This document shows positions 49,147 through 59,965 of a stretch of DNA of 64,000 nt, in pieces (position 1 is the first letter of the stretch; each line of letters begins with the position of its first letter). The translations under genes and the position numbers were made by a program. Source of the DNA: Serratia sarumanii (GTDB lineage Bacteria; Pseudomonadota; Gammaproteobacteria; Enterobacterales; Enterobacteriaceae); the NCBI RefSeq assembly GCF_029962605.1, contig NZ_CP124750.1, positions 1,240,001-1,304,000 on the forward strand, read 5' to 3'. The notes beneath the pieces are model-generated. The model was given only the letters and a program-made list of their open reading frames with translations, was not told the DNA's origin and ran no database searches.

Positions 49147-49243
49147 CCGTTCCCCATCTCGATACCCGCCGGCATCGCCCGGCGGGCATTCCTCAAGTTA
49201 TCTCACGCTTTGCCGATAAACCGCATGACAAGCTTTCGCGCAA

Positions 49244-49267
49244 CGTTATATTATTTTTTATATAACG
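49244..49267. promoter_or_regulatory. ModE operator upstream of modA
   Basis: CGTTATAT, eight bases, ATATAACG: perfect eight-base arms with the same spacing as the E. coli modA ModE site. The site lies 38 bases before the modA ATG, so molybdate-loaded ModE should repress modABC. Confidence 0.88.
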
Positions 49268-49304
49268 AAGAGTGATAATGCACGTTAACTTGCGGAGAAA
49301 AACA

Positions 49305-50078
49305 ATGAAACAGCAATGGACCAAATGGGTTGGCGGGATCGTGTTGGCATCGGGCCTGGTGGCACAGGCTTCGGCGGCGGAAAAGATCACCGTGTTCGCC
49401 GCCGCGTCGCTGACCAACGCGCTGCAGGACATCGCCACCCAGTATCAAAAAGGCAAGGACGTGCAGGTGGTTTCCTCCTTCGCGTCGTCCTCGACGCTGG
49501 CGCGCCAAATTGAGCAGGGCGCCCCGGCCGATCTGTTCATCTCCGCCGATCAACAGTGGATGGATTACGCCATCGACAAACAGCAGATGGTGAAAGACAC
49601 CCGCTACACGCTGCTGGGCAACGAACTGGTGCTGATCGCCGCCAAGAGCGATAAGCAAGACAAGATCGCCATCGACAAGCAGACCGACTGGGCCAAGCTG
49701 CTCAACGGCGGCCGTCTGGCGGTGGGCGATCCGGATCACGTGCCGGCCGGCATCTACGCCAAAGAGGCGCTGGAACACCTGGGCGCCTGGAGCGCGCTGG
49801 AGCCGAAACTGGCGCGCGCCAACAACGTGCGCAGCGCGATGGCGCTGGTGGAGCGCGGTGAAGCGCCGCTCGGCATCGTCTACGGCTCCGACGCGGTCGC
49901 CAGCGACAAGGTGAAAGTGGTGGGTGTATTCCCGGAAGACAGCCACAAACCGGTTGAATATCCGATGGCGATGGTGAAAGATCGTCAAAATCCGACGGTC
50001 AGCGCTTTCTATACCTATCTGAAGGGCCCGGAAGCGGCCGCTATTTTTGAACATTATGGATTCACCCCGCGTAAATGA
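49305..50078 (+). CDS. modA: Molybdate-binding periplasmic protein
   Basis: A 257-residue solute-binding protein with a signal peptide ending near AQASA. The molybdate-contact segments TVFAAASLTNAL, FASSSTLARQIEQGAPADLFISAD and DPDHVPAGIYAKEAL are conserved. TGCGGAG precedes ATG 49305, favouring it over an upstream in-frame ATG at 49272. It overlaps modB by four bases. Confidence 0.96.
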   Translation: MKQQWTKWVGGIVLASGLVAQASAAEKITVFAAASLTNALQDIATQYQKGKDVQVVSSFASSSTLARQIEQGAPADLFISADQQWMDYAIDKQQMVKDTRYTLLGNELVLIAAKSDKQDKIAIDKQTDWAKLLNGGRLAVGDPDHVPAGIYAKEALEHLGAWSALEPKLARANNVRSAMALVERGEAPLGIVYGSDAVASDKVKVVGVFPEDSHKPVEYPMAMVKDRQNPTVSAFYTYLKGPEAAAIFEHYGFTPRK

Positions 50079-50764
50079 TTCTGAGTGAGTACGAGTGGCA
50101 GGCGGTTGAGCTGAGCCTGAAAGTCTCCGGTTTGGCGGTGGTCTGCAGCCTGCCGTTCGGCATTCTGATGGCCTGGGTGTTGGTGCGTTGCCGCTTTCCC
50201 GGCAAGGCGCTGCTGGACGGCGTCATTCATCTTCCGCTGGTGCTGCCGCCGGTGGTGGTCGGCTATTTGCTGCTGATCGCCATGGGGCGGCGCGGCGTCA
50301 TCGGCGAGTGGTTGTACGACTGGTTCGACTTCAGCTTTAGCTTTAGCTGGCGCGGCGCCGCGCTGGCATCGGCGGTGGTGGCGTTTCCATTGATGGTGCG
50401 CGCCATCCGGCTGGCGCTGGAGGCGGTAGATACCCGGCTGGAGCAGGCGGCGCGCACGCTGGGCGCCAACCCGTGGCGGGTGTTTTTCACCGTCACGCTG
50501 CCGCTGTCGCTGCCCGGCGTCATTGTCGGCGTGGTGCTGGCCTTCGCCCGCTCGCTGGGGGAGTTCGGCGCCACCATCACCTTTGTCTCCAACATTCCCG
50601 GTGAAACCCGCACCATTCCGCTGGCGATGTATACGCTGATCGAAACGCCGGGGGCGGAAGCCGCCGCCGCGCGGCTGTGCGCGATCGCCATCGTGCTGTC
50701 GCTGGCTTCGCTGATGGTGTCCGAATGGCTGGCCCGCTGGGGCCGCAAACGGATGGGGGTGTAA
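50075..50764 (+). CDS. modB: Molybdate ABC transporter permease
   Basis: A 229-residue inner-membrane permease with five helices. The EAA coupling loop EQAARTLGANPWRVFFTVTLP and the following FARSLGEFGATITF are typical of ModB/CysT permeases. It starts inside the modA stop (ATGA) and is directly followed by modC. Confidence 0.97.
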   Translation: MILSEYEWQAVELSLKVSGLAVVCSLPFGILMAWVLVRCRFPGKALLDGVIHLPLVLPPVVVGYLLLIAMGRRGVIGEWLYDWFDFSFSFSWRGAALASAVVAFPLMVRAIRLALEAVDTRLEQAARTLGANPWRVFFTVTLPLSLPGVIVGVVLAFARSLGEFGATITFVSNIPGETRTIPLAMYTLIETPGAEAAAARLCAIAIVLSLASLMVSEWLARWGRKRMGV

Positions 50765-51832
50765 ATGCTGGAGCTGGATTTCTCGCAGCAGCTGGGCGAC
50801 CTTAATCTCAACGTCCGCGCCGATTTGCCGGCGCAGGGCATCACCGCGATTTTCGGCCTGTCCGGCGCGGGCAAAACTTCCCTGATCAACGCCATCGGTG
50901 GCCTGACCCGTTTGCAGCAGGGGCGCATCGCGCTCAATGGCCGCACGCTGGTGGATACCGCCGCGGGCCTTTGCCTGCCGCCGGAAAAGCGCCGTATCGG
51001 CTACGTGTTTCAGGATGCGCGGCTGTTCCCGCACTATCGGGTGCGCGGCAACCTGCAGTACGGCATGGCGGCCGGCATGCGCGCACAGTTCAACACCATC
51101 GTCGAGCTGCTGGGCATCGGGCCGTTGCTCAATCGGCTGCCGCTGACGCTCTCCGGCGGTGAAAAACAGCGGGTGGCGATCGGCCGTGCGCTGCTGACCG
51201 CGCCGGAACTGCTGCTGATGGACGAGCCGCTGGCCTCGCTCGATCTGCCGCGCAAACGCGAGCTGCTGCCGTATCTGGAGCGGTTGGCGCAGGACGTCAA
51301 CATCCCCATCCTCTACGTCAGCCACAGCCTGGACGAGATCCTGCGCCTGGCCGAGCAGGTGATGGTGCTGGATCGCGGCGAGGTGCGCGCGTTCGGCGGG
51401 CTGGAAGCCGTTTGGGCCAGCAGCGCGCTGCGGCCGTGGCTGCAGCGTGAAGATCAGAGCAGCGTGCTGCGCGTCAGCGTGATTGAGCATCATCAACGTT
51501 ATGCCATGACCGCGCTGGCGCTCGGCGATCAAAGGCTGTGGGTCAGCGGCATCGACGCCGAACTGGGCACCCAGCTGCGCATTCGCATCAACGCCGCCGA
51601 TGTCTCGCTGGTGCTGCAACCGCCGGTCAACAGCAGCATTCGCAACGTGTTGCCGGCCAAGGTAAGCGAGTGTCTGGACGTGGACGGGCAGGTGGAAGTG
51701 AAGCTGGCGGTCGGGGAACACGTGCTGTGGGCGCGGATCACGCCCTGGGCGCGTGATGAACTGGCGATCCGCCCTGGGCAGTGGCTGTACGCGCAGGTGA
51801 AGAGCGTGTCTATCAGCCGCGAGAGCCGCTAA
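50765..51832 (+). CDS. modC: Molybdate ABC transporter ATP-binding protein
   Basis: A 355-residue ATPase with Walker [13 protein letters not shown], signature [16 protein letters not shown] and Walker [15 protein letters not shown]-terminal MOP/TOBE domain (about 290-352) can bind molybdate and inhibit transport when the cell is replete. ATG directly abuts the modB stop. A GC stem (51839-51855) follows without a T-run. Confidence 0.97.
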   Translation: MLELDFSQQLGDLNLNVRADLPAQGITAIFGLSGAGKTSLINAIGGLTRLQQGRIALNGRTLVDTAAGLCLPPEKRRIGYVFQDARLFPHYRVRGNLQYGMAAGMRAQFNTIVELLGIGPLLNRLPLTLSGGEKQRVAIGRALLTAPELLLMDEPLASLDLPRKRELLPYLERLAQDVNIPILYVSHSLDEILRLAEQVMVLDRGEVRAFGGLEAVWASSALRPWLQREDQSSVLRVSVIEHHQRYAMTALALGDQRLWVSGIDAELGTQLRIRINAADVSLVLQPPVNSSIRNVLPAKVSECLDVDGQVEVKLAVGEHVLWARITPWARDELAIRPGQWLYAQVKSVSISRESR

Positions 51833-51863
51833 GACAGACCCTCCCGGCGGGAGGGCGAAAAAA

Positions 51864-52682
51864 CTAGAGTACGCGGGTGCGGATCACCTCGGCGATGCCC
51901 GGCTGCAGGTTATCGGCGATCACCAGATCGGCGCGTTCCTTGATCGCATCATCGGCGTTGCCCATCGCCACGCCCAATCCGACCGCTTCCAGCATGCTGA
52001 TGTCGTTGTAGTTGTCGCCGAACGCCACCACCTGATCCATGCTCAGCCCCTGCGACTCCACCCATTGGCGCAGGCGCTTGCCTTTGCTGTTGCCGCCTTT
52101 GGCGATATCCACCTGATCGTGCCAGGACCATTCGCACGCCAACCCCAGCTCTTTTTCCACCGTGTCGGCAAACTCGCGCAGCGCCGGAATATCGGCGTGC
52201 GAGGTGGCAAATTTCCAGATCGCCTGCGCGTCGTCGGCCGCCTGCGCCAGGCTGCCGACCTGCAGCAGCGTCGGGCGCTGCGCCGCCGGCAGGGTTTCGG
52301 CCCAGGCCAGCGAGCGGGTCACGTGGCCGCTTGGTTCCTGATACAGCATGGCGTCGTCGACGTACATCAGCCCGTGAATGTCGGTCTGTTTGAGCATCTG
52401 CAGCACCTGCCTGGCCTGATCTTTTGCCAGCGGATCGGCGGCCAGCACCTTCTTCTGCTGAAAATCATACAGATAGGTGCCGTTGCAGCAGATGGCCGGG
52501 GTGTCTATCTGCAGCGCCTGGTAGAACGGATGGATGGCGACGTGGTGGCGGCCGGTGACCACCACCACCTGGATGCCGGCGGCGCGCGCCTGCGCCAGCG
52601 CTTCCAGCGACTGCGGTAAGATGCGTTTTTGGTTGTCCAGCAGGGTGCCGTCAAGATCGAGTGCGATGACGCGGTAGCTCAT
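51864..52682 (-). CDS. ybhA: HAD-family pyridoxal phosphatase YbhA
   Basis: A 272-residue Cof-type phosphatase, the same length as E. coli YbhA, which acts on pyridoxal phosphate and related sugars phosphates. HAD motif I is ALDLDGTLLD, motif II VVVTGRHH, and motif IV FGDNYNDISML. The long cap domain lies at about 85-190. ATG 52682 matches the E. coli N-terminus (MSYRVIALDLDG); in-frame ATGs at 52706 and 52811 are not supported. It is divergent from pgl. Confidence 0.94.
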   Translation of the reverse strand: MSYRVIALDLDGTLLDNQKRILPQSLEALAQARAAGIQVVVVTGRHHVAIHPFYQALQIDTPAICCNGTYLYDFQQKKVLAADPLAKDQARQVLQMLKQTDIHGLMYVDDAMLYQEPSGHVTRSLAWAETLPAAQRPTLLQVGSLAQAADDAQAIWKFATSHADIPALREFADTVEKELGLACEWSWHDQVDIAKGGNSKGKRLRQWVESQGLSMDQVVAFGDNYNDISMLEAVGLGVAMGNADDAIKERADLVIADNLQPGIAEVIRTRVL

Positions 52683-52860
52683 AGGGTTCTCGTTATCGTT
52701 AGCCATAAAATTAATCCGATGGTACACCGGATAGCCAACGGAGAAAACCGCGTGAGCTTCCGGTGCTAAGCGGGGTTGCCATGCGACGGATGTGCGGTAA
52801 GCTAGGGGCAATCGAACGGCCTGAAACCGGTTCCTCTTTTACCCTTTGCAAGGAGAACAC

Positions 52861-53856
52861 ATGAAGCAAATCGTTTATGTCGCCAGCCCGGAGAGCCAGC
52901 AGATCCACGTTTGGCAGTTGGATGACGCCGGCGCGCTGGCGCTGCTGCAAACCGTTGACGTGCCGGGCCAGGTGCAGCCGATGACCCTTCATCCGGACAA
53001 GACCCACCTGTACGTCGGCGTGCGTCCGGCGTTCGGCATCGTCAGCTACCGCATCGAGGCGGACGGCACGCTGCAGCAGGCCGGCATGGCGCCGCTGCCG
53101 GGCAGCCCGACCCATATCTCCACCGATTTGCAGGGGCGTTACCTGTTCTCCGCCTCCTACAGCGGCAACAGCGCCAGCATCAGCCCGATCGGCCACGACG
53201 GCGTGGTGACGGCGCCTATTCAGCAGATCGACGGCCTGACCGCGCCGCACTCGGCGAACATCGATCCGACCAACCAGCTGGTGCTGGTGCCTTGCCTGAA
53301 AGAAGACCGCATCCGCCTGTTCAACCTGAGCCTGGCGGGCCAGCTGACGCCGCACGCGCAGGAAGCGGTGGCGACCGCCGCCGGCGCCGGCCCGCGTCAT
53401 ATGGCGTTCCACCACAACGACAAGTTCGCCTACTGCGTCAATGAGCTGGACGGCACGGTGGACGTGCTGGCCATCTCGGAAAACGGCGGCAAATACACCG
53501 TCACGCAGACGCTGGACATCATGCCGGCCGACTTCGACGGCACCCGCTGGGCGGCGGACATCCATATCACGCCGAACGGCCGCTTCCTGTACACCAGCGA
53601 CCGCACCGCCAGCATTCTGACCATCTTCAGCGTTTCCGCAGACGGCGGCACGCTGAGCGTGGTCGGCTATCATCCGACCGAAGCGCAGCCGCGCGGTTTC
53701 AACATCGATCACAGCGGCCGTTTCGTGATTTCGTCCGGCCAGAAATCCGATCACATCGCGGTGCATGAAATTGACCAGGCCAGCGGTAAGCTGACCACGC
53801 TGGCGCGTTATCCGGTGGGCAAAGGCCCGATGTGGGTGAGCGTGCTGGCGAAGTAA
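52861..53856 (+). CDS. pgl: 6-phosphogluconolactonase (propeller type)
   Basis: A 331-residue seven-bladed beta-propeller lactonase of the oxidative pentose phosphate pathway, identical in length to E. coli Pgl. Motifs include [29 protein letters not shown] segments ([11 protein letters not shown]) and [23 protein letters not shown] precedes ATG 52861. Confidence 0.96.
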   Translation: MKQIVYVASPESQQIHVWQLDDAGALALLQTVDVPGQVQPMTLHPDKTHLYVGVRPAFGIVSYRIEADGTLQQAGMAPLPGSPTHISTDLQGRYLFSASYSGNSASISPIGHDGVVTAPIQQIDGLTAPHSANIDPTNQLVLVPCLKEDRIRLFNLSLAGQLTPHAQEAVATAAGAGPRHMAFHHNDKFAYCVNELDGTVDVLAISENGGKYTVTQTLDIMPADFDGTRWAADIHITPNGRFLYTSDRTASILTIFSVSADGGTLSVVGYHPTEAQPRGFNIDHSGRFVISSGQKSDHIAVHEIDQASGKLTTLARYPVGKGPMWVSVLAK

Positions 53857-53877
53857 TTCGGCGGTCAGACGAGTATG

Positions 53878-53911
53878 GAAAAAGCGCGATTCGGTGGAAT
53901 CGCGCTTTTTT
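53878..53911. terminator. Bidirectional terminator between pgl and ybhB
   Basis: An A-run, then GCGCGATT-CGGTGG-AATCGCGC stem-loop, then six T residues. Confidence 0.9.
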
Positions 53912-53923
53912 ATTGGCGGGGGA

Positions 53924-54406
53924 TCAGTTGAACGTCACCGTCAGCGTGGCGCTGCCGAGGCTGTGGAAATGGACGTTAAAGCCCACCAGCGCGCCGCTGG
54001 AACCCTCATCCACCTCGATGCGCTCCACGTCCAGCGCATGCACGGTGAACTGGTAGCGGTGGCTTTCGCCACTCGGCGGCGCCGCGCCGCCGTAGCCGGC
54101 TGAGCCGAAGTCGGTGCGGGTCTGCAGCGCGCCGGCGGGCAGCGGCGCTTTGCCGGAGCCCGCGCCCTGCGGCAGCTCGCGCACGTCGGCGGGAATGTTG
54201 GCCACGATCCAGTGCCACCAGCCGGAGCCGGTCGGGGCATCGGGATCGTAAACGGCGATCACGAAGCTTTTGGTGCCGGCCGGCACGCCGTCCCAGGCCA
54301 GGTGGGGCGACAGGTTATCACCGTGATAGCCCATGCCGTTGAAAACCTGCTGCTGCGGCAGTTTGCCGCCGTCCTGCAGATCGTTGCTGTACAAACGAAA
54401 AGCCAT
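53924..54406 (-). CDS. ybhB: YbhB/YbcL-type Raf kinase inhibitor-like protein
   Basis: A 160-residue PEBP-family protein. It has the family's phosphoryl-ligand pocket motifs: AVYDPDAPTGSGWWHWIVANIP and GGAAPPSGESHRYQFTVHALD. Its cellular role is not known. ATG 54406 is preceded by GGGAGTC; an upstream extension is possible but unsupported. In E. coli the lambda attachment site lies beside ybhB; no prophage is present here. Confidence 0.92.
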   Translation of the reverse strand: MAFRLYSNDLQDGGKLPQQQVFNGMGYHGDNLSPHLAWDGVPAGTKSFVIAVYDPDAPTGSGWWHWIVANIPADVRELPQGAGSGKAPLPAGALQTRTDFGSAGYGGAAPPSGESHRYQFTVHALDVERIEVDEGSSGALVGFNVHFHSLGSATLTVTFN

Positions 54407-54562
54407 AGTGACTCCCAGTTGTCGGTAAACGCGAATCCTTAAGCTAGATCGTTTCGTCGTGACAATACAAGCGGGATTGCCATTCGCCAACGGCGGCGCG
54501 GATCGGTTACCATGGCCGCATCTTCCTTCCTACAGACCGCCGGATAGCCAAACAACGCCACC

Positions 54563-54964
54563 ATGATCTCACTGAAAAAACGCACGCCGTGGTTCGGCTG
54601 GCTGCGCCGTTGGGCCAAAGGCATCAAGCGCGATATTTACGCGCTGTGGCTGGCCGCCCGTGATAAGCGCACCCCGTGGTACGCCAAACTGATCGCGCTG
54701 CTGGTGGCCGGCTATGCGATCTCGCCGATCGATCTGATCCCGGACTTCATTCCGGTGCTGGGCTATCTGGACGACGTGATTATCGTACCGTTGGGCATCA
54801 TGCTGGCGGTGCGCCTGATCCCCAAGCCGCTGATGGCCGAGCTGCGCGAGAAGGCGCAAAAGCGCGTCGATAACCCCACCGGCCGCATGGCGGCGGTGAT
54901 GATCATTTTACTCTGGCTGCTGTGTCTGGGATTGCTGGCCCGCTATCTGGACCAGCATTGGTAA
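54563..54964 (+). CDS. YkvA family (DUF1232) membrane protein
   Basis: A 133-residue protein with the DUF1232 core [31 protein letters not shown] and a C-terminal transmembrane helix ([20 protein letters not shown]). The N-terminus is basic. Function unknown. It is convergent with bioA, four bases from its stop, and is not part of the E. coli backbone at this place. Confidence 0.88.
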   Translation: MISLKKRTPWFGWLRRWAKGIKRDIYALWLAARDKRTPWYAKLIALLVAGYAISPIDLIPDFIPVLGYLDDVIIVPLGIMLAVRLIPKPLMAELREKAQKRVDNPTGRMAAVMIILLWLLCLGLLARYLDQHW

Positions 54965-54968
54965 GCCA

Positions 54969-56243
54969 TTAACGCGCGGCGGCGGCCACGGCGGCGGTCA
55001 GGCGGCTGAGCTGTTCCGCTTCGATGATGTAAGGCGGCATCAGGTAAATCAGCTTGCCGAACGGCCGGATCCACACCCCGCGTTCGACGAACCCGCGCTG
55101 CAGCTCGGCGACGTCCACCGGTTCGCGCATCTCCACCACCCCAATCGCGCCCAGCACCCGCACGTCCGCCACCTTCGGCAGCGCCGCGAGCGGCAGCAGC
55201 TCCTGCTTCAGCTGGGCTTCGATGGCGCTCACCTGCGCCTGCCAGCGATTTTCCGCCAGCAGCGCCAGGCTGGCGTCCGCCACCGCGCAGGCCAGCGGGT
55301 TGCCCATAAAGGTAGGGCCGTGCATAAAGCAGCCGGCCGCGCCGTTGCTGATGGTCTCCGCCACGTGGCGGGTGGTCAGGGTGGCGGACAGCGTCATGTA
55401 GCCGCCGGTCAGCGCCTTGCCCAGGCAGAGAATGTCCGGCACCACCTGTGCGTGCTCGCAGGCGAACAGCTTGCCGGTGCGGCCGAAGCCGGTGGCGATC
55501 TCGTCGGCGATCAGCAGCACCTGATGGCGATCGCACAGCTCGCGCACCCGCTTGAGGTAGCTTGGGTGGTAGATGCGCATGCCGCCGGCGCCTTGCACCA
55601 CCGGTTCCAGGATCACCGCCGCCACTTCACCGGCGTGCTGCTCCAGCAGCGCGGCGAACGGCGCGATGTCCTCTTCGCGCCATTCCTCGTCGAAGCGGCA
55701 CTGCGGCGCGGTGGCGAACAGGTGCGGCGCCAGATAGCCCTGATAGAGGCTGTGCATCGAGTTGTCCGGATCGCAGACCGACATCGCGCCGAAGGTATCG
55801 CCGTGATAGCCGTGGCGCAGCGTCAGGATGCGCTGCCGCCGCTCGCCGCGCGCCTGCCAATACTGCAGCGCCATCTTCAGCGACACTTCCACCGCCACCG
55901 AACCGGAATCTGCCAGGAACACGCACTGCAGCGCTTCCGGCGTCATCTCCACCAGCCGACGGCACAGCGAGATGGCGGACGGATGGGTAATACCGCCGAA
56001 CATCACGTGCGACATCTTCTCCAGCTGCTGGCTGGCGGCCTGATTCAGGCGAGGATGGTTGTAACCGTGGATCGCCGCCCACCAGGAGGACATGCCGTCT
56101 ACCAGACGCCGGCCGTCCGCCAGCTGCAGCTCGACGCCGCTGGCCGACTCGATCGGGTAACAGGGTAACGGGCGGCTCATGGAGGTGTAGGGGTGCCAGA
56201 TATGACGTTGGTCAAACGCCAGGTCGGAAGCGGTGATAGACAT
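54969..56243 (-). CDS. bioA: Adenosylmethionine-8-amino-7-oxononanoate aminotransferase
   Basis: A class III PLP aminotransferase of 424 residues that makes 7,8-diaminopelargonate from KAPA using SAM as amino donor. The PLP motif [16 protein letters not shown] and the Schiff-base lysine in [16 protein letters not shown] are present. ATG 56243 gives [22 protein letters not shown]; the frame extends further upstream across the operator but that is not coding. It is divergent from bioBFCD under a shared BirA operator. Confidence 0.97.
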   Translation of the reverse strand: MSITASDLAFDQRHIWHPYTSMSRPLPCYPIESASGVELQLADGRRLVDGMSSWWAAIHGYNHPRLNQAASQQLEKMSHVMFGGITHPSAISLCRRLVEMTPEALQCVFLADSGSVAVEVSLKMALQYWQARGERRQRILTLRHGYHGDTFGAMSVCDPDNSMHSLYQGYLAPHLFATAPQCRFDEEWREEDIAPFAALLEQHAGEVAAVILEPVVQGAGGMRIYHPSYLKRVRELCDRHQVLLIADEIATGFGRTGKLFACEHAQVVPDILCLGKALTGGYMTLSATLTTRHVAETISNGAAGCFMHGPTFMGNPLACAVADASLALLAENRWQAQVSAIEAQLKQELLPLAALPKVADVRVLGAIGVVEMREPVDVAELQRGFVERGVWIRPFGKLIYLMPPYIIEAEQLSRLTAAVAAAAR

Positions 56244-56245
56244 AC

Positions 56246-56279
56246 TTGTAAACCAAATTGAATTAAGATTGGTTGACAG
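56246..56279. promoter_or_regulatory. BirA biotin operator (bioO)
   Basis: TTGTAAACC (56246-56254), 16 bases, then GGTTGACAG (56271-56279). The left half is a perfect match to the BirA half-site; the right half matches 7 of 9. It lies between bioA and bioB and should repress both when biotin is abundant. Confidence 0.88.
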
Positions 56280-56328
56280 TATATCCACAATATTTAAACT
56301 GGCGACACTTTTTCGTTTTGGAGACGCC

Positions 56329-57369
56329 ATGATGACCGATCGCATTCACTGGACAGTAGGGCAAGCCCAGGCCCTGTTTGATAAACCGCTGCTTGAACTG
56401 CTGTTCGAAGCGCAAACCATACACCGCCAGCACTTTGACCCGCGTCAGGTGCAGGTCAGCACGCTGCTGTCGATCAAGACCGGCGCTTGCCCGGAAGACT
56501 GCAAATACTGCCCGCAAAGCTCGCGCTACAAGACCGGCCTGGAGGCGGAGCGGTTGATGCAGGTCGAGCAGGTGCTGGAATCGGCACGCAAGGCCAAAGC
56601 GAACGGCTCGACCCGTTTTTGCATGGGCGCGGCGTGGAAGAACCCGCACGAGCGCGATATGCCTTATCTGCAGCAGATGGTGCAGGGCGTGAAAGCGATG
56701 GGCATGGAAACCTGCATGACGCTGGGCACGCTGGATGGCACTCAGGCCGAGCGGCTGGCGGAGGCCGGGCTGGATTACTACAACCATAACCTCGACACCT
56801 CGCCGGAGTTCTACGGCAGCATCATCACCACCCGCAGCTACCAGGAACGCCTGGATACGCTCGACAAAGTGCGCGACGCCGGCATTAAAGTGTGCTCCGG
56901 CGGCATCGTCGGGCTGGGAGAAACAGTGCGTGACCGCGCCGGGCTGCTGGTGCAGCTGGCCAATCTGCCGAAGCCGCCGGAGAGCGTGCCGATCAACATG
57001 TTGGTGAAGGTGAAAGGCACGCCGCTGGCGGATAACGACGACGTCGATCCGTTCGATTTCATCCGCACCATCGCGGTGGCGCGCATCATGATGCCGTCTT
57101 CTTATGTCCGCCTTTCCGCCGGCCGTGAACAGATGAACGAACAGACGCAGGCGATGTGCTTTATGGCCGGCGCCAACTCGATCTTCTACGGCTGCAAGCT
57201 GCTGACCACGCCGAACCCGGAAGAAGACAAAGACCTGCAGCTGTTCCGCAAGCTGGGGCTGAACCCGCAGCAGACCGCCACCGAACACGGCGACAACCAG
57301 CAACAGCAGGCGCTGGCTAAGCAACTGCTGACCGCCGATACCGCCGAGTTTTACAACGCGGCGCTGTGA
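56329..57369 (+). CDS. bioB: Biotin synthase
   Basis: A radical SAM enzyme of 346 residues, as in E. coli, that inserts sulfur into dethiobiotin. The radical SAM cluster is CPEDCKYC within [19 protein letters not shown]. The second-cluster ligands in the FCMGAAW and TCMTLGT segments, and the later [10 protein letters not shown], are conserved. TTTTGGAG precedes tandem ATGs at 56329 and 56332. It overlaps the bioF start region. Confidence 0.97.
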   Translation: MMTDRIHWTVGQAQALFDKPLLELLFEAQTIHRQHFDPRQVQVSTLLSIKTGACPEDCKYCPQSSRYKTGLEAERLMQVEQVLESARKAKANGSTRFCMGAAWKNPHERDMPYLQQMVQGVKAMGMETCMTLGTLDGTQAERLAEAGLDYYNHNLDTSPEFYGSIITTRSYQERLDTLDKVRDAGIKVCSGGIVGLGETVRDRAGLLVQLANLPKPPESVPINMLVKVKGTPLADNDDVDPFDFIRTIAVARIMMPSSYVRLSAGREQMNEQTQAMCFMAGANSIFYGCKLLTTPNPEEDKDLQLFRKLGLNPQQTATEHGDNQQQQALAKQLLTADTAEFYNAAL

Positions 57370-58520
57370 TGAGCTGGCAACAACGCATTGAGCAGGCGCT
57401 GGCAGAGCGGCGCCTCAACGCCGCCTACCGTCGGCGACAGACCACCGAGGGCGGCAATGGCCGCCAGATTCGGCTCGGCGATCGTCTCTACCTGAATTTC
57501 TCCGGCAACGACTACCTGGGGCTGAGCCAGGACGCGCGGGTGATCGCCGCCTGGCAGCAGGGCGCGCAGCGCTACGGCGTCGGCAGCGGCGGTTCCGGCC
57601 ACGTCACCGGCTTTAGCGCGGCGCATCAGGCGCTGGAGGAGCAACTGGCGGCGTGGCTCGGCTATCCGCGCGCGCTGCTGTTCATCTCCGGTTACGCCGC
57701 CAACCAGGCGGTGCTGGCGGCGTTGATGCAAAAGGGCGATCGCATTTTGGCCGATCGCCTCAGCCACGCCTCGCTGCTGGAGGCGGCGGCGCAATCGCCG
57801 GCCGAGCTGCGCCGCTTCCAGCACAATCAGCCGCAGGCGCTGGCGGATCTGTTGGCCAAACCCTGCGACGGGCAGCGGCTGGCGGTGACCGAAGGGGTGT
57901 TCAGCATGGACGGCGACGGCGCACCGTTGGCGGAACTGCATCGCCTAACCCGCGCGGCGGGCGCCTGGCTGATGGTGGACGATGCCCACGGCGTCGGCGT
58001 GCGCGGCGAGCAAGGCCGCGGCAGCTGCTGGCAGCAGGACGTGCGCCCTGAACTGCTGGTGGCGACCTTCGGCAAGGCGTTCGGCGTCAGCGGCGCGGCG
58101 GTGCTGTGCGATGAGGCGACCGCCGAGTATCTGCTGCAGTTCGCCCGCCATCTGATTTACAGCACCGCGATGCCGCCGGCGCAGGCCTGCGCACTGCAGG
58201 CGGCGCTGGCCTGCATTCGAGAGGGCGATGAACTACGCGCCCGGCTGCGGGACAACATCCGCCGTTTCCGCCAGGGCGCCGCGCCGCTGGCGCTGACCCT
58301 GACGGACTCCGACACCGCCATCCAGCCGCTGCTGGTGGGGGACAATCAACGCGCGCTCGATCTGGCGACCCGCCTGCGCGAGCGCGGGCTGTGGGTGAGC
58401 GCCATCCGCCCGCCGACGGTACCGCCGGGCGGCGCGCGGCTGCGCATCACCCTGACGGCGGCGCATCAGCCGCAGGACATCGATCGCCTGCTGGAGGTAT
58501 TGCATGACGTCAGCCAATGA
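57369..58520 (+). CDS. bioF: 8-amino-7-oxononanoate synthase
   Basis: A PLP-dependent alpha-oxoamine synthase of 383 residues that condenses pimeloyl-ACP with alanine. The PLP lysine is in [15 protein letters not shown] and the Asp/His pair in [15 protein letters not shown]. The start ATG 57369 shares its base with the bioB stop (TGATG). It overlaps bioC by 17 bases. Confidence 0.97.
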   Translation: MSWQQRIEQALAERRLNAAYRRRQTTEGGNGRQIRLGDRLYLNFSGNDYLGLSQDARVIAAWQQGAQRYGVGSGGSGHVTGFSAAHQALEEQLAAWLGYPRALLFISGYAANQAVLAALMQKGDRILADRLSHASLLEAAAQSPAELRRFQHNQPQALADLLAKPCDGQRLAVTEGVFSMDGDGAPLAELHRLTRAAGAWLMVDDAHGVGVRGEQGRGSCWQQDVRPELLVATFGKAFGVSGAAVLCDEATAEYLLQFARHLIYSTAMPPAQACALQAALACIREGDELRARLRDNIRRFRQGAAPLALTLTDSDTAIQPLLVGDNQRALDLATRLRERGLWVSAIRPPTVPPGGARLRITLTAAHQPQDIDRLLEVLHDVSQ

Positions 58521-59271
58521 CGCGGTGAACAAACAGGCGGTCGCTTCGGCCTTCAGCCGCGCCGCCGGCAGCTACGACGCCGCCGCCGCGCTGCAGCGTG
58601 ACGTTGGCGAGCGCTTACTGGGGATGGGGAGTGCCCATCCGGGTGAACGGCTGCTGGATGCCGGCTGCGGCACCGGCTATTTCAGCCGCCTGTGGCGCGA
58701 GCGCGGCAAGCAGGTGACCGCGCTCGATCTGGCGCCGGGCATGCTGGATGTCGCCCGTCAACGGCAGGCGGCGCACCATTATTTGCTGGGCGATATCGAA
58801 CAGGTGCCGTTGCCCGATGCGGCGATGGACATCTGTTTCAGCAGCCTGGTGGTGCAGTGGTGCAGCGATCTGCCCGCCGCGTTGGCGGAGCTGTACCGCG
58901 TGACCCGCCCCGGCGGCGCGATCCTGTTTTCCACGCTGGCGGCGGGCTCGCTGCAGGAACTGGGGGATGCCTGGCAACAGGTGGACGGCGAGCGCCACGT
59001 GAACGCCTTTCTGCCGCTGGCGCAGATCCGCGCCGCCTGTGCTGGCTATCGACACGAGCTGGTCACGGAGTTGCGCACCCTGAACTATCCGGACGTGATG
59101 ACGCTGATGCGTTCGCTCAAGGGCATCGGGGCCACGCATCTGCATCAGGGGCGCGAGGGCGGCCTGATGTCGCGCGGCCGTCTCGCCGCGCTGCAGGCGG
59201 CTTACCCGTGCCGGCGGGGGCAGTTCCCGCTCAGCTATCATCTGGCTTATGGAGTGATTTATCGTGATTAA
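58504..59271 (+). CDS. bioC: Malonyl-ACP O-methyltransferase
   Basis: A 255-residue SAM methyltransferase that primes pimelate synthesis by methylating malonyl-ACP. Motif I is [14 protein letters not shown], with [15 protein letters not shown] following. The start overlaps bioF and the stop overlaps bioD by eight bases. Confidence 0.96.
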   Translation: MTSANDAVNKQAVASAFSRAAGSYDAAAALQRDVGERLLGMGSAHPGERLLDAGCGTGYFSRLWRERGKQVTALDLAPGMLDVARQRQAAHHYLLGDIEQVPLPDAAMDICFSSLVVQWCSDLPAALAELYRVTRPGGAILFSTLAAGSLQELGDAWQQVDGERHVNAFLPLAQIRAACAGYRHELVTELRTLNYPDVMTLMRSLKGIGATHLHQGREGGLMSRGRLAALQAAYPCRRGQFPLSYHLAYGVIYRD

Positions 59272-59938
59272 ACGTTGGTTCGTAACCGGCACCGACACCG
59301 AAGTGGGGAAAACCGTCGCCAGCAGCGCCTTGCTGCAGGCCGCCAACCGGGCGGGCTACCGCAGCGCCGGGTATAAGCCGGTGGCTTCCGGCAGCGAGAT
59401 GACCGCCGAGGGACTGCGCAACGGCGACGCGCTGGCGCTGCAGGCCAACAGCGGCGTGGCGCTCAGCTACGATGAAGTGAACCCTTACGCTTTTGCCGAA
59501 CCCACCTCGCCGCATATCGTCAGCGCCGATGAAGGCCAGCCGATCGACGCGGCGCGGCTGTCTGACGGCCTGCGCCGGCTGGAGCAGCGCGCCGACTGGG
59601 TGCTGGTCGAGGGCGCGGGCGGGTGGTTTACCCCGCTATCGGCGGAGTACACCTTCGCCGACTGGGTGCAGCAGGAGCAACTGCCGGTGATCCTGGTGGT
59701 GGGCATCAAACTGGGTTGCATCAACCACGCGGTGCTGACGGCGCAGGCGGTGCAGCAGGCCGGGCTGACGCTGGCCGGTTGGATCGCCAACGACGTGGCG
59801 CCGCCGGGGCGAAGGCATCAGGAATACCTGGCCACGCTGCGCCGCATGCTGCCGGCGCCGCTGCTGGGCGAAATCCCGCACCTGCCGCAGGCCGAACGGG
59901 CGCCGCTGGGGCAGTATCTGGATATCAGCCTGCTATAA
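59264..59938 (+). CDS. bioD: Dethiobiotin synthetase
   Basis: A 224-residue ATPase that closes the ureido ring of dethiobiotin. The P-loop TGTDTEVGKTVASSAL is at the N-terminus, with EGAGGWFTPL later. It ends the bioBFCD unit. A GC hairpin near 59947-59970 follows, without a T-run. Confidence 0.96.
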   Translation: MIKRWFVTGTDTEVGKTVASSALLQAANRAGYRSAGYKPVASGSEMTAEGLRNGDALALQANSGVALSYDEVNPYAFAEPTSPHIVSADEGQPIDAARLSDGLRRLEQRADWVLVEGAGGWFTPLSAEYTFADWVQQEQLPVILVVGIKLGCINHAVLTAQAVQQAGLTLAGWIANDVAPPGRRHQEYLATLRRMLPAPLLGEIPHLPQAERAPLGQYLDISLL

Positions 59939-59965
59939 ACTCTCAATGAGGGGGGCTTCTCTCCC

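Noticed and set aside
53903..53917. GCTTTTTTAT resembling the first ten bases of the lambda attB core near ybhB
   Set aside because: It is the T-run of the pgl terminator; the rest of the 15-base core does not match and no integrase or prophage is present.
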